A stretch of 64,000 bases of DNA, from NCBI GenBank assembly GCA_003427395.1, contig BFEA01000007.1, forward strand, positions 7,972,631 through 8,036,630, read 5' to 3'. Below the pieces are notes generated by a model that worked only from the letters and a program-made list of their open reading frames with translations, ran no database searches and was not told the DNA's origin. The stretch's first letter is position 1. Every line of letters starts with the position of its first letter. The translations under genes were made by a program, and so were the position numbers. Below, one piece after another: positions 1 to 12,140 of the stretch. The stretch comes from Chara braunii (taxonomy: Eukaryota > Streptophyta > Charophyceae > Charales > Characeae).

Positions 1-540
<540 letters not shown>

Positions 541-639
541 CTCCCAAACTGGTGCTGTACTCCAGCAGAGTGAAGCTCAACAGGTGTCCCAAACTGAAGG
601 ACAGGCCCAACTATTTGATGCGCTCTCTCTGTTTGACCA

Positions 640-905
640 TTGCTTCTCGGCTTGAGGGACGTCCGCATCCACCTCACGAGTCCAGTTCAAAAATCAAACA
701 TAAACCAAGTGTTGTGGTCGCATACGATCTCCTTGGGAAAGCTCTTTGTACGTACCCAACGAGCAAAGAATGCCTCGGCCTATTCTGGTGCTTTGGTGTG
801 ATAACTGCATGGAAGCAACATCGCAAACTTAGTTGGTCCACCACCATGAGGATGTCATCAAAGCCGGACTTGTGCTTGCGAAAAGGTCCAGTGATGTCCC
901 TAGCG
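640..905 (-). pseudogene. gypsy integrase core fragment
   Basis: The minus-strand frame contains an RDITGPF..KHKSGFDDILMVVDQLS segment, which is the region around the first catalytic Asp of Ty3/gypsy integrases (family pattern DxxGPFPxxxxGxDxIxVVVDRLSK). The zinc-binding domain, the second Asp and the Glu are missing. It joins a different LTR copy at about 905-918, so it is a scrap from a separate element. Confidence 0.7.
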
Positions 906-917
906 ATTGAAGTGTCG

Positions 918-1647
918 GAAGACTTCCCGGGTGTAAGTCTGCAGCAGCGCCACCAAACCCTGACAAGATGACCTCTGAGGACGAAGCTGCAGCTATGGCT
1001 GCAGCGCCACCACCCTGGAACCCCACTCCGGAGGAAGGTCCAGCAGGGCACCAACCTCTCTCGCCTCCAGCAGACCTCAATAGCCCAGACCTCTGTCAGC
1101 CCCTACGTGCTGGCAGAGTACAGAGCAGGTCCCAGCTATGGCCAGCGCTCTGAAGGTCTGGCTATGTCTGTCTCCTTCCACGCTGAGCCGTCACCACTTC
1201 CGGATCACGCGTAGCGCAGCAGCGATGTACTCGGTACGAACTGCCAAAAGCCCTGAACCGATGTGCCCATTCTATCTATAGACTAACCTAGCCTAGACTC
1301 GACCTAGATCGGACTGACTGACTGACCGGTACCGTTTCTGTTTCGGCCTCTTGGCCTCTACTGGACCCGGTTATAGGCTATAGGACCGTCTATCAGAATA
1401 GGCCCTTAGGGCCTGTCTGTCCTAGGGGTAGCCCGGGCCTGCTATTCGCAGTTAGGGTAGTGGTAGGGAATTCTGTTTACCGGGCCTGCATTTTTCCCGA
1501 ATTTACAGATATGTCCCTCACGAATTTCCCTCACAGGTAGGTATCTCAGTTAGCCCCCAGCCAAACAAAATTATGAATCTATACTACCTATACTACAGCC
1601 TCGACAGAGAGAGGCTACGGGCAACCAGAAAACAGCACGTCATTGCA
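918..1647 (-). mobile_element. 3' LTR (partial) of degraded gypsy element 1
   Basis: On the minus strand it starts TGCAATGACGTGC, directly after a purine-rich tract (1648-1666, AGGGGAGGGTAAGTC) that fits a polypurine tract. It matches the LTR at 19721-21080 along its length. The match stops abruptly near 918, where the integrase scrap begins, so about 600 bp of the LTR end is missing. Confidence 0.75.
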
Positions 1648-1680
1648 GACTTACCCTCCCCTGGAGCGAGGACCTCCGAG

Positions 1681-1866
1681 CTAGTGGCGTAGGCATGCAG
1701 AGCGCCGAAGGGATACCCTCTTCTGTGCTGCCTCATATTCGAGGATAACTGACTTGACAGTCTTCAAAAGTTCCTTGCGAGTAAACCAACGGTCCTCAGT
1801 ATGCGGCTGATACAAGAACTTCACAAGGTACTCCTTATCTGGACCTGTACCTGACTCACCCTCCAC
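1681..1866 (-). pseudogene. chromodomain-like C-terminus of gypsy element 1 integrase
   Basis: The frame has EYLVKFLYQPHTEDRWFTRKEL, with the YLVKF..W..EL spacing of chromodomains fused to integrases of chromoviruses (Ty3/gypsy). In that group the domain tethers the integrase to chromatin marks and biases insertion. It lies between the integrase core (1872-3017) and the polypurine tract/LTR, the expected place. The aromatic cage is not obviously complete. Short segment, so moderate confidence. Confidence 0.6.
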
Positions 1867-1871
1867 AGATT

Positions 1872-3280
1872 CTACCTCATGTCCTTTCCAGGGTTAGGGG
1901 GACCGAACTGAGGAGGCATGTCTGGGAATGCATCAGCTGGCAACAGCTTAGATGCACGGAAGACATGGTAGGTTTGTAGATGCAAAGAGACATCCACTAT
2001 GTAGGATGGTCCAAATGGATCAGCTCCCACTGTATCTAAGACCTGCCATGGACCCATATATCGTGGCAACAGTTTAGGCAAAATGTTCTCCTCTCGCGAC
2101 AGCTCAGAACTGAGTACCCACACCCAGTCACCTGTGCGAATAGTAGAAGGACGCCTGTGCTTGTTAGCCTGCTGAATCATAGCCTTTTGGGCTTTCAGCA
2201 GGTTGGCACGGGCGCGCTTTATGTCCACACGGTAACGCCTGGTGAACTCTGCATTTCCAGGTGTCAGCGTAGGGGTAGCCTTATCGATCATATCATCGAG
2301 AGGCTGCCGTGGCTCACGACCCCAGTGCAACCGGTAGGGTGTGAAGCCAGTGGAGGAGTGTACAAACATGTTATACACAAGTTGTGCACGACCCAAATGG
2401 AGATCCCAGTCCTGCTGATCTGGACTGATCACATGACGCAGCAATTGGAACAGAATCTGGTTCATCACTTCAGCCTGTCCATTGGCTTCAGGATGACGAC
2501 CAGATGTCATATCCAATCTGGAATGAAGGTAATCCCTGCAGTAGGATTGCCATTCATTGCTGCAGAAACGAGGATCTCGGTCACTGACAATAGAGATGGG
2601 TGGTCCATGATGTGTAACCCACCTGTCAGCAAATGCCGACTGAACGGCCGGAACGTGAGCCTCAACTGGTAAGGGGGTGCACTCTGCATATTTGGAAAAC
2701 TGGTCTACACATACCATAACCTGACGCATACCACGAGGCGTGGTCCTACCCAAGTCAGTAAAATCAATCGACACTGACTGTGCAAGTTCATCTGGGATAG
2801 GAAGTGGTTTGAGTAGGCCAAGGGGAGGTCGACGCACAACCTTGTTCCTTTGGCATAACGCACAGGTTTCTACATAATGGAGCATGTCACTCCTCATCTC
2901 CTTCCAGAAGAAGCGCTGCGACAGGGCTGCATAAGATTTGAGGGCATCAAAGTGACCACGAGCATCATGACACTCTGACATCAAAAGTGTCCTCAGCTTG
3001 CGGTCCTGGCAATGCACAAGCGTTCCTCACCTCTGCTGCATGTGTACAGCAGACCTGAGACCAGAGTATATCCTGGTTCAGAGGCAGGATCATCCTGAAA
3101 ATTCCTCACAATAGGCCCAAAAATCTCACCTTGGGGAAGCAAACGGGCAATGGTCTGATGAGTCTTCTCTCCAAATGAGTGAGCAAAGGAGATCAGGAAG
3201 AGAGCGCCAGGCCTACGAGAAAGGGCATCTGCTGCTCGATTGTAGCAGCCCTTCTTGTGTCTCAGTTCAAAGTCAAACAT
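1872..3280 (-). pseudogene. Ty3/gypsy integrase (element 1)
   Basis: Inserts retrotransposon cDNA into chromatin. In order along the minus strand: the end of RNase H/connection (DFELRHKKG..N.AADALSRRP, 3280-3200), an HHCC zinc domain (ECHDARGHFD..CALCQRNK), then the core with Asp in SIDFTDLG, Asp in VSDRDPRF and Glu in HPEANGQAE, so the DD35E triad is visible. A GPWQV/SKLL C-terminal region follows. There is a frameshift near 3000 between two open stretches. It is contiguous with the RT/RNase H segment 3341-4011 and the chromodomain-like tail, i.e. the standard gypsy pol order. Non-functional because of the shift and the lost 5' half. Confidence 0.9.
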
Positions 3281-3340
3281 GTCAATGAACTAGATATAGC
3301 GAGCAAGTTTGTCATTCAGTTCTCCCTGGGACTTCATCCA

Positions 3341-4011
3341 CTATAGGGTGGAGTGATCTGAGAAGATCTTGAAGTGTCTGCCCAAGAGGAAGTGCTTCCA
3401 ATGCTTGAGCGCTGACACAAGAGCATAAAGCTCTTTCTCATAGGTAGAGTCCTGCAACTTCTTTGTTTTGATCTTCTTGCTCATATACTGGATAGGCTGC
3501 AGACCATTCCCATCATCCTGTTGAAGTACCACCCCTACACCATACCGACTAGCATCAGTAGTAAGCACAAAAGGCAGGGTAAGGTCAGGTAGCTTCAAGA
3601 CAGGGGCACGAAGCAAGGCCTCCTTGAGACGTGTGAAAACCTCCTGATGTCCAAGGGAGATGCAATAGACGAGAGGTTCTGATGTCCAAAGAAAGGAAAT
3701 GTCTTTCTTTGTGAAATCAGTCAAGGGAGATGCAATAGACGAGAGGTTCTGGATGAACTTCTTGTAATAGGACGCAAGTCCCAAGAATGACCGGACATCA
3801 CGAATGTTAACAGGTCGCGGCCAGTCCTGAACTGCAGCAACTTTCGTTGCTTCAGGAGTCAACCCCTATCCAGAAAAGACGTGACCCAGATAGACCAAAG
3901 AGGGGACCCCAAAAGAGGACTTCTCTCTATTGATCTTGTACTGGTTATCTCCTAAGGCCTGGAGGACCAGAGCCAGATGTTGCGCATGCTCCTGGACAGA
4001 ACGACTGAATA
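3341..4011 (-). pseudogene. RT C-terminal part and RNase H (element 1), truncated
   Basis: Homologous to the gypsy RT thumb (YLGHVFSG, PRPVNIRDVRSFLGLASYYKKFI) and RNase H (LTTDASRYGVGVVLQQ, STYEKELYALV, LGRHFKIFSDHSTL). In-frame stops lie near 3866, 3340 and 3290. The copy begins after the catalytic YLDD box: at 4011 the coding sequence changes abruptly into the LTR starting at 4012. The 29-bp block AAGGGAGATGC...TTCTG is duplicated within it, about 66 bp apart (3655 and 3721). The related copy at 15133-15716 shows the missing catalytic region. Confidence 0.88.
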
Positions 4012-4319
4012 TGTAGCGGACCTCTGGTTGGCCTGTGAGACCAGCCCCTTGGCCTGTTCTCACAAACCTGTGTTGTATTCGGGGCAGTCCAGTCCAGGCC
4101 GGTACCTCTGTCGGTACCAGCCAGTCCAGTCCAGTCCCGTCAGTCCGCTGGGGTATACCCCAGTTGTTGTCTGTATTCTGGATCATTCTACACTTGCACG
4201 ATTTGGAGTACGTGCGTTGGAGTCTTGCGTGGGAGCTGCGTTGTGCCATCTCGCTCCTCCCTCATCCTCCATTTCTATCTGTATCCCAGGCGGAGCACCT
4301 TCCCGGTGGGTCCGCTACA
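4012..4319 (+). mobile_element. 308-bp LTR with 11-bp terminal inverted repeats (element E0)
   Basis: Begins TGTAGCGGACC and ends GGTCCGCTACA, a perfect 11-bp inverted pair with canonical TG...CA ends. A GGGGTATACCCC palindrome with a TATA core lies near 4152. The left boundary is the exact point where element 1 RT stops matching its relative. A Met-type primer-binding site follows at once, so this is a 5' LTR on the plus strand. No matching 3' LTR was found in the window. Confidence 0.82.
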
Positions 4320-4320
4320 T

Positions 4321-4332
4321 TGGTATCGGAGC
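4321..4332 (+). other. primer-binding site, initiator-Met tRNA type
   Basis: TGGTATCGGAGC, one base after the LTR end; it differs from the usual plant iMet PBS TGGTATCAGAGC at one position. Confidence 0.8.
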
Positions 4333-5942
4333 GGGAACGTTCCCCGCTCCCACCCACCACCCCGTACAGCTGAGAAAACAGCAAAACCCGACAGGCGGGT
4401 TTTTGGCTGTTTTCGGCCCCGTTTTCGTGGAAAACGAGGGAAAACACAATGTGCAGCAAGAATTGACACGTGGCGAAAAAAGCAGGTGTCACCACGAGCG
4501 CGCAAGCGCCAAGGCCAAGACCGCCGCACGAGCGCGCGCCACGCGCCCACGCCGCCCCGCCCCGCCCCGCCCCCGGATTTACATTATCAAGATCCAGGAT
4601 TTTTGCTGCCGCTGGGGTTTGAACCAGGCGCCTGCCGGGCCATGCGCGTGCGTAAGCACCCTGATAACACACTCGCCACAGTGTATACATGGCCTTGTAG
4701 TACTGCACACTCGTGTTGAAGAGGTGTCGTGCTGCCTATTTACCCCCCCCCCCCCCCCGGCGAGCAGCGAGCAGCAACGGTCAAGCTGCTATTTGCTCCC
4801 CCCCCGTCGGATGTTGTTGGCTGTGCACGTGGCCATCTCTACTGCCACGTGGCAGCTTGTGGTAGAACTGAAAAACCCCCTGCTTAGGGGGCTGCTCTAC
4901 AGTGGTGAGGGTCTGCTCACACAGCAGACCCTAGATCTGCAGATCTGCAGAACTGCTACAGGGGGCTAATCAAGATCTCAGCCCCCTCTCTCCTCCAGCT
5001 GGCATGCTGCAGCGAAGGCCAAGACCCTCCTGGTCTTGGTATACCTTGTGCCCTTGGAGACACCAAGGGCCAGGTACCTCTTCTCTCTCTCCCCTCCCTC
5101 TACTAACCCACCTTCCCTACCTCTCCTCTCTCCTCTTACTCACCCCTTCTCTTTCTCCCAGCTTCTACTACCTCTTTTCTCTCCTCCTTTTACCTTCCCC
5201 ACCCCACCTTTCTCCCACCACCCACTCTTTTACTCTCTTCTCTTCATTTCTTTTGTTTTCTTTCCTCCTCCTTTTCTCCTTGCTTCTTGATCCCTCTCCA
5301 CCTTTCCCCAACACTCCTCTCCCCCAACTACCACCACATCATCCCCCCACCTTCCACTTCTATCTTTTTCTCTCTCCCACCTATTTCTTTCTTTTCTCCT
5401 TCACTTTTTCATTCCCCTTCCCCCCTACTTCGAATTTTTTTTTATGTTTTTCTTCTTTCTCTCTCTTTTTTTTATTTATCTTTTCTCTTTTTCCAAAAAT
5501 TCGAATTATCTTCTTCCCCACCTTCTTTTTTCATTTTCTGATTTATTTCATTTATTTTTCTATTTATTCTGAAAATTCAATTTTTTTACGGTAACCCTAA
5601 ATCTGATTAGGTGTTAGTCTTTCTTGCTTTCGACACACATTTTCACCCCGTAGGGGTAAGGAAGTGCTGCCGAAATTTTCTGATTTTCTCTTACTTGGTC
5701 TTTTTTGGCACACTTCGACCCCATGGGGGTAACGAAATGCTGCCAAAATTTTTGAAAAATCAGATACTCCATTTCTCTCCACCTCCTCATCCACTTATTT
5801 ACTTATTTATTTATTTCTCTATTTATTTATTATTTCTTTGTTTATTTTCTGAAAAAATTTATTTGCGACAGTTTGAAACCTCGTGTGCTTACCTTGGTCT
5901 CTCCTTTCCCCTTGGCACATTCTTGACCCCATGGGGGGTAGG
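4333..5942 (+). mobile_element. non-coding internal region of element E0
   Basis: No credible ORF. It holds hairpin-forming blocks (AAAACCCGAC..GCGGGTTTT near 4375; CCCCCTGCTTAGGGGG near 4876), a 16-base C run at about 4743, a pyrimidine tract of about 500 bp (5086-5590), and two copies of a mini-hairpin plus GAAGTGCTGCC-type motif (5645-5675, 5720-5750). A third such motif is cut by the gypsy insertion at 5943 and resumes at 14909, so E0 continues there to about 15132. CT-rich pseudo-ORFs here are composition artefacts. Confidence 0.55.
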
Positions 5943-7171
5943 TGTGGCATACTGCGTAGCCAAACGGGCCTGCAGGGCCCGTCCCGCATTCCCAGCCTAA
6001 AAGCCTAGAAATAAGGGCTTACAGGCCCCTGTCGTTTCAGCCTGAAAGATTGAAAAACGAGGGTCTGCAAGCCCTATGTCGTTTCAGCCTAAAACAGGGT
6101 TTTTCAGCCCCGAGGCTTTTCAGCCTGAAACGGAGGGCCACTTTCGGGCCCTCATAAGATCGACCTGTCCTAACACTCAGGCACAAAACCAAGGTTCCGG
6201 GAACATGCTATCTTTAGCCTGTTCCCACGACAGCCTCAAGCAGGAGCTGCAGCGGCATCCCCTGACTCCCTGCGGCATTGGCAAGAGCAGCCTCTTGGAC
6301 TGCCTCGCCCTGCAATCAGGAGGCAAGCTGAGAAGCACATAGGGAGTTCCCATGCACTTCACGGGTAGGTAGTTGGACAGAAGGCAGGAGTAGTCTTCAG
6401 GATTCGGCCGCAGCACTCAGGAGGAGCGCCGCAGGAGAAGCTTAGCGCTAGCAGTAGTCTTCGGCGTTGGGCGCTAGTAGGTGGTAGTAATAGAGTTGGG
6501 AGAGATGGTTGGCGGAGGCCAGTGGGACTAACCTGTGGCGCCATAGCTCCAGCTCCATCTTCGAGGTACTTGCATCAAGGCGCCAACTTCAGAGGTTAGT
6601 ACCGGACTGAGAGAGAGAGAGAGAGNNNNNNNNNNNNNNNNNNNNNNNNNNNNNNNNNNNNNNNNNNNNNNNNNNNNNNNNNNNNNNNNNNNNNNNNNNN
6701 NNNNNNNNNNNNNNNNNNNNNNNNNNNNNNNNNNNNNNNNNNNNNNNNNNNNNNNNNNNNNNNNNNNNNNNNNNNNNNNNNNNNNNNNNNNNNNNNNNNN
6801 NNNNNNNNNNNNNNNNNNNNNNNNNNNNNNNNNNNNNNNNNNNNNNNNNNNNNNNNNNNNNNNNNNNNNNNNNNNNNNNNNNNNNNNNNNNNNNNNNNNN
6901 NNNNNTTGGTGTTGACGACATTCCCATCTTCCCCTCTTCTTCGTCTAACCCCTCCTCTTCTTCATCTGTGTATGGTTGGGGCTGGCGCATTCTTCCTGTG
7001 TGAGCACCAGACCCCTTCACACCATGGAATGATGATGATGATGTATGTTCTGGGCTGCATTGCAATATTGACTGTTCGAATCATTGGTATCTAAGTTTTC
7101 TGTTGCGCTATCTTGTACTTTGTTAGAGAGGTCGGTTCTTGTTCTGGTCTGCACCTTTATAGTATGCAACA
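5943..7171 (+). mobile_element. 5' LTR of G3
   Basis: Collinear with 13735-14903 (TGTGGCATAC...ATGCAACA). It contains a (GA)n run ending at the 280-N gap and a TATA-poor, CT-rich centre. The length (1229) includes the gap estimate; the 3' LTR is 1169. Confidence 0.95.
6626..6905. other. assembly gap (280 N)
   Basis: Run of N inside the 5' LTR of G3, right after a (GA)n tract. The 3' LTR shows that CT-rich sequence belongs here. Confidence 1.
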
Positions 7172-7174
7172 GTT

Positions 7175-7186
7175 TGGTATCGGAGC
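7175..7186 (+). other. primer-binding site of G3
   Basis: TGGTATCGGAGC three bases after the LTR end; initiator-Met type, identical to the PBS of E0. Confidence 0.85.
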
Positions 7187-7299
7187 AGTCCTCTCATTCA
7201 GAGGACCAACTCAATCAAGTAGCCAGCTTGCTTGGTCTATTGATTACTCATTAGTAAATCAAGTAGGACGTCGTCAAATCTCTTAATGTTTTTTTCTTT

Positions 7300-8155
7300 T
7301 CTCGCAACAACTATTTGAAAATTTCTGATAATCGCATTTTGTTTTACTTGAAATTTCTGATATTAGTATTTCGTTCTTACGTAACAAATATCTGAAAATT
7401 TCTGATAAATCGCATTTCGTTTTGTCTGAAAATTCCTGATAGTAGCATTTTGTTTCTTTGATATTTCGCATACCTAGCCGAAAATTTCTGATGTTATTAT
7501 TTCGTTTTCTACGCATATTAGGATAACAATAGAAGTGGTCATATTCTCGGAAACCGGATTTATTCTTTTCTGAAAATCGAACCTCCATTCTATCTCGCAA
7601 ATTTTTTTTTGACAACCGAAATCTTTCGAAGCCTACCAGCATTTCGTTAGGCATATTAGAAGGTTGCCATATTCTCAGAAACTGGATTTAGTTCTTTTCT
7701 GAAAATCGCATCTCTACTCTATTTCGCAAATTTTTTTTTTCTTTCAAGATCGCATTTTTGTGGAAGCCGAAACTTTGCGAAACCTACCCTAGATCTCGCT
7801 CATAGTACTCTCTGACATGTCTCACCCATAACAGATCGATAGATATACCAAAAAAAAAAGGAAGTAGTCCTCTTTTTTTATATATATTTTTTATTATTTA
7901 TTTATCTGTTGATTAGGGCCGGGAGGAAAGTATTGTTGGGTTGGTTACCTACCTACGTTTTCCCTCCCACCCACCCCCTTGCATGCATTCCCCGGGTTGG
8001 TACAGTGCCACGTCAGCAGTGCCACGTCAGCAACAGTGCCACGACAACAGTGCCACGTCAGCAACAGTGCCACGTTAGCAACAGTGTCACGTCAGCAGTG
8101 CCATGTCAGCATTGCCACGTCAGCAACAGTGTCACGTCAGCAGTGCCCCGCCACC
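7300..8155 (+). repeat. 5' untranslated region of G3 with two tandem-repeat arrays
   Basis: 7310-7700 holds about five diverged copies (roughly 60-70 bp) around GAAAATTTCTGATA..GCATTTCGTTTT. 8005-8155 is a minisatellite of about 17 bp with the core CAGTGCCACGTCAGCAA, about nine copies. Both lie between the PBS and the gag ATG; the reading frames across them are not protein-like. Confidence 0.8.
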
Positions 8156-9749
8156 ATGACGGGCGCAGCTCTGGGCATGCCAGGCCAACTGGCCAACGAG
8201 TCTATTGCCGACTACAAACAGCGGTTCCAGACTCAGCTCGCACTGATCGAGGTTGAGGAACAACGAGAGCTGGCAGCCGAGGCTGTCTGCCTACAGGCTG
8301 AAGCGGCGGCAACAGGTGAGAAGCAGTGGCTTCAGGCCGAAGCAGACGCAGATACCCAGGCACGCCGCAAGGAAGCCTAGCATCTGCTACAGCGGCATGA
8401 AGCCACTAGCATCAAAAAGCTCAGGTTTTGGCACTTTGAACCATCCGAGGGGCACGACGACGCAACACCGGAGGCGCAACACAAGGAATTCATGGGCAAG
8501 CTCGTGACCTGGTTGGTCTACACTTGTAACCACCTGCAATCCGAGTTGGCGAACCTCCAGCGGGCCGTACGGCACCACAAGGATGAGCACGAGGATGCAA
8601 CACGGGCACTTGATTCCCGTGTACAGGACTTGGAGCAAACTGCACCAAGACCGGAGGCTGGTGAGTCCAGCAGTGCACCCTCTGCCCGCCAACTGGAGGA
8701 ACGCGTCAATCGCGTAGTGGCAGTGCTAGGTGATATTAGCACCTTCGCAGCGCCAACCACCATCAGCCAGCAGCTGGACACTCTGAAGACCGAGATCAGG
8801 CAGCGACAACGGCCGTCTGGCCCCGATTGCAGCACCAGCACGGCGAAGCATTACAAGATGCCGACGTTCCGGATCGAGAAGTTTGATGATTACACACATC
8901 AAGACCCGGTCGTCTGGTGGCAAGGATTCACAACGGAGTTGGGGATTCATGAGGTCCCCGAACATCTGTTCATCGGCGCGTTGTTCCTCAACGCCAATGG
9001 AGGATGCTAGATCTGGCTCAGCCATATGGCAACCGTCCACGGCGTCCAGGTCTTCGACCTACACAAGAAGGTCTCCTGGGAAGATCTGACAAAGGAATGG
9101 AAGAAGCGGTTCATCGTTGACAACGCCCCGACACTCGCCATCAACCGCATCTTCACGATGGCTCAAGGAAACACAGCGATACGTGATTGGCTCACGGATT
9201 GGCAGAAGATCGTGGCGACGCCCGATCTGGACTTACCATTTCCGCATCTGCGTCGGGAGTTCTACAACCGCTTTGAGCCTCGCGCTTGGTGATCGCGAGC
9301 AGTACAACACCTTCGCCGAAATCATCAACAAGGCGAGAGAGATCATCAAGACAAACAGGGCGGCTGCACACGAGAAGTCAACGTGGCAGCCAACCTATGT
9401 GGAGAAGGTGAAAACTGGTCCGCGACTGCAGCAGTTCGCTGCAATCCAATCGGACAATATTGTGGAAGACCCGGCAGCCACCCAAGCGTCACGTGAGGGA
9501 GATCAAGTGGCTGCTGTCCAGCCGCGAAGCAACAACAAGTCCCGAGGAAACGGGAAGGCGAAAACCGCATCGTCGGCCAGAAACGGACAGCCAGCACCAT
9601 GGGTCAAGTTTCACTTGACCGAGGCGGAATACAAGTGGCACGACCGCTACGGCTGCTGCTATTGGTGCAACAGCACCAAGCACAAGACCTCCCAATGCCA
9701 GGATCAAGGCAAGGAGGATGTTCGACCTCGCATCAACTCGGGAAACTGA
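8156..9749 (+). pseudogene. Gag of G3
   Basis: Capsid/nucleocapsid polyprotein of the gypsy element. Start chosen at 8156 (CCACCATGACG, good context, directly after the minisatellite). An N-terminal coiled-coil-like stretch rich in Ala/Glu/Gln is followed by the retrotransposon gag region (VVWWQGFTTELG, W..DL..EW..RF, NTAIRDWLTDWQKIV, LRREFYNRFEPRA). A perfect CCHC zinc knuckle CYWCNSTKHKTSQC lies at about 9648-9690. Breaks: TAG at 8378, TAG at 9008 and a frameshift near 9285. Closely related to the gag at 57.2-58.7 kb on the other strand. Confidence 0.88.
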
Positions 9750-10560
9750 GTTGCGCGGGAGGTGAGACGACTCCACCTCTCACTCCGCTGGATTCGGCCG
9801 CCTTGCTAGCGGCGTCCTACACATCTGGGGAGGATGTGAATGCCGTGATTTCTCGGTATGCTTACGGGGACTATGCTGTCCACTTGGTCCCACCGTTGGA
9901 CCAACCGCTCCACGGGCAACAATCGACCGCATGCACGGTTTCATCACCATCGACAACCGATTCGGCAGCTTCGCCGCCATCTACCGCCGGGGATTCAACG
10001 TCATGGTCAAGACTTGAAAAACTCGACCCGTTGACATTTGCAGACTTCCAACGGATGCCCCTTCCCCGGTCTAGTCGATTGCTGAAACCGCATTGCAACG
10101 TGCTCATGGCACAATTGAGGGATTACTTGCACACTGCAGTACCAACTCCGTTGATGGACGCCGGAATAGAGGTTGTCGACCTTCACGCCTACATTGCGAA
10201 GATCGACCGCGAGTTCAAGACACAACGGTACGACGACATCGACGCACCATTGTTATATGTACGCATTCAAATCGGAGATGCGACCTACAGCGTTTTGATC
10301 GATTGCAGATCATCTCACAACTAGATGAGCCAGGACTTTATGGTACGCGTCGGCCTTGGCCCACGCGTCCGGAGGAAGTCCTAGCCTACGCAAGTCACGT
10401 TGGCAGACGGTCACGCGCACAAGTCAATAGACCGGTGCATAGATGACGTCCCCGTGTACTTTGCCCCGCATGCAAGCGAGGCGGTGTCCTTCGATATCTT
10501 GGACACCAAATTCGACATGATCTTGGGCATGTCATGGCTGCGAAGCGAGGATCNCCCGGT
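9750..10560 (+). pseudogene. aspartic protease region of G3
   Basis: Linker followed by the retropepsin-like domain: YSVLIDCRSSHN at about 10285-10322 stands where active family members have D-S/T-G-A, so the catalytic triplet is lost (DCR). The second conserved block FDILDTKFDMILGMSWL is at about 10490-10535. In-frame stops follow SSHN at 10322 and occur near 10382. The copy at 56.6-57.1 kb keeps DSGAT, so this copy decayed. Confidence 0.85.
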
Positions 10561-11690
10561 GAACTTCTACCGCCGCACCGTTCACGTTCGTGATCGGAAC
10601 AGAGTACTAGTCCCATGCACGGTAGCTCCTCCTCACCCTTCGATCAGCTGCCACGTGGTGTCCGCTGCAAGCATGCGAGCTTCCATCACCAGAGGCGACA
10701 TCGAGGAGATGGGGGTGTGTTTTCTCCACGCCCTCCCGCCCCATGACGCTTCATCGACCGACTCATCTTCGGACCCACGCATCACCGAGCTTCTCGACGC
10801 CTACGGCGACGTGTTCGAAGGCGCACACGGAGTACTACCGGATCGGCCTATCCGCCACGAGATCATCCTCAAGGACGGGGTCGTACCTCCGCGCGGTTGC
10901 ATCTACTGAATGAGCGAGGAAGAGTTAAGTGTGCTACAGGCACAACTCGACGACCTTCTGGAGAATGGCTGGATTCGGCCTAGCTCATCGCCATACGGTG
11001 CTCCTGTTCTCTTCGTCGGGAAGAAGAACAAGGATTTGCGGTAGTGCATCGATTATCACAAGCTCAACGTCCAAACGATCAGAAACGCCGGCCCTCTTCC
11101 ACGCATCGACGACCTTCTCGAACGACTGGGCGGTGCCAAGTTCTTCTCCAAGCTCGACCTCAAGTCGAGATATCACCAACTCGAGATTCGGCAGGAGGAC
11201 CGCTACAAGACCGCGTTTAAGACGCGTTATGGGCATTTCGAATGGCTGGTTATGCCATTTGGCGTTACGAATGCCCCAGCCACTTTCCAAGTGGCTATGA
11301 CAATGGAGTTCCGACACATGCTGGATCGATTCGTACTTATCTACCTCGACGACATCCTGGTGTACAGCCGGAGTTTAGACAAGCATGTGGAACACCTGCG
11401 CACCATTTTGGAGCGGCTACGACAAGCCAAGTACAAAGTCAACCGCGACACGCGGCAGGAGCTCGAGTACTTGGGACATTATGTGACGCCGCAAGGCATC
11501 CGTCCGCTTGCAGACAAGATCAAGGCCCTCCGCGTATGGCCTGAGCCCACCAACACCATAGACGTTCGTTCATTCATGGGGTTGGCGGGTTACTATCAAC
11601 GATTCATCACCGGATACTCAAGGATTGCTGCACCTAGATTACAATCGCCAAAGGTGCCATTCGTATTCGATGACGACGCACGCCGGTCAT
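10561..11690 (+). pseudogene. reverse transcriptase of G3
   Basis: Copies element RNA into cDNA. RT blocks in order: [74 protein letters not shown], catalytic YLDDILVYS (about 11340-11365), YLGHYVTPQGI, VRSFMGLAGYYQRFI. All lie in one frame, interrupted by TGA at 10907 and TAG near 11042. Same family as the RT at 38.6-40.3 kb. Confidence 0.93.
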
Positions 11691-12140
11691 TCCAAGCGCT
11701 TAAGACGGCCATGCTCATGGCACCCGTCCTTACCATCTATGACCCCACCCTGCCTACGAGAGTGACAACTGACGCTTCCGGCTACGACATTGGGGCAGTC
11801 TTGGAACAACACGACGGCGACGACTGGCACCCTGTGGACTATTTCAGCCACAAAGTGCCTCCTATCAACTCACTTGATGATGCAAGGAAGAAGGAGCTGC
11901 TCGCGTTCGTGATGGTCTCAAGCGATGGCGGCACTTCCTCCTTGGGCGTCGTAGGTTCACATGGGTCACGGACAACAACCCATTGACCTACTACAAGACG
12001 CAAGATACGGTGAGCAGCACGATCGGACAATGGATGTACTTCATCGACCAATTTGACTTCACACCGAAACATCTCCCCGGCCTCTCCAATCGCGCAGCAG
12101 ATGCACTCTCGCGAAGACCTGATCTTTGCGCTATGACACA
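11691..12140 (+). pseudogene. RNase H and connection of G3
   Basis: VTTDASGYDIGAVLEQHDGDDWHPV and a KKELLAFV block match the gypsy RNase H fold. A frameshift near 11915 moves the WVTDNNPL..YYKTQDTVSSTIGQW..ALSRRP part into the next frame. It degrades the RNA template during cDNA synthesis. Confidence 0.9.

Noticed and set aside
5004-5594. Ser/Leu/Phe/Pro-rich ORFs that look membrane-like
   Set aside because: They come from a pyrimidine-rich tract and are open in several frames; no start context or domain.
8006-8155. Coding start of gag within the minisatellite
   Set aside because: The frame through the repeat is fortuitous; the ATG at 8156 has better context and starts the gag-like sequence.
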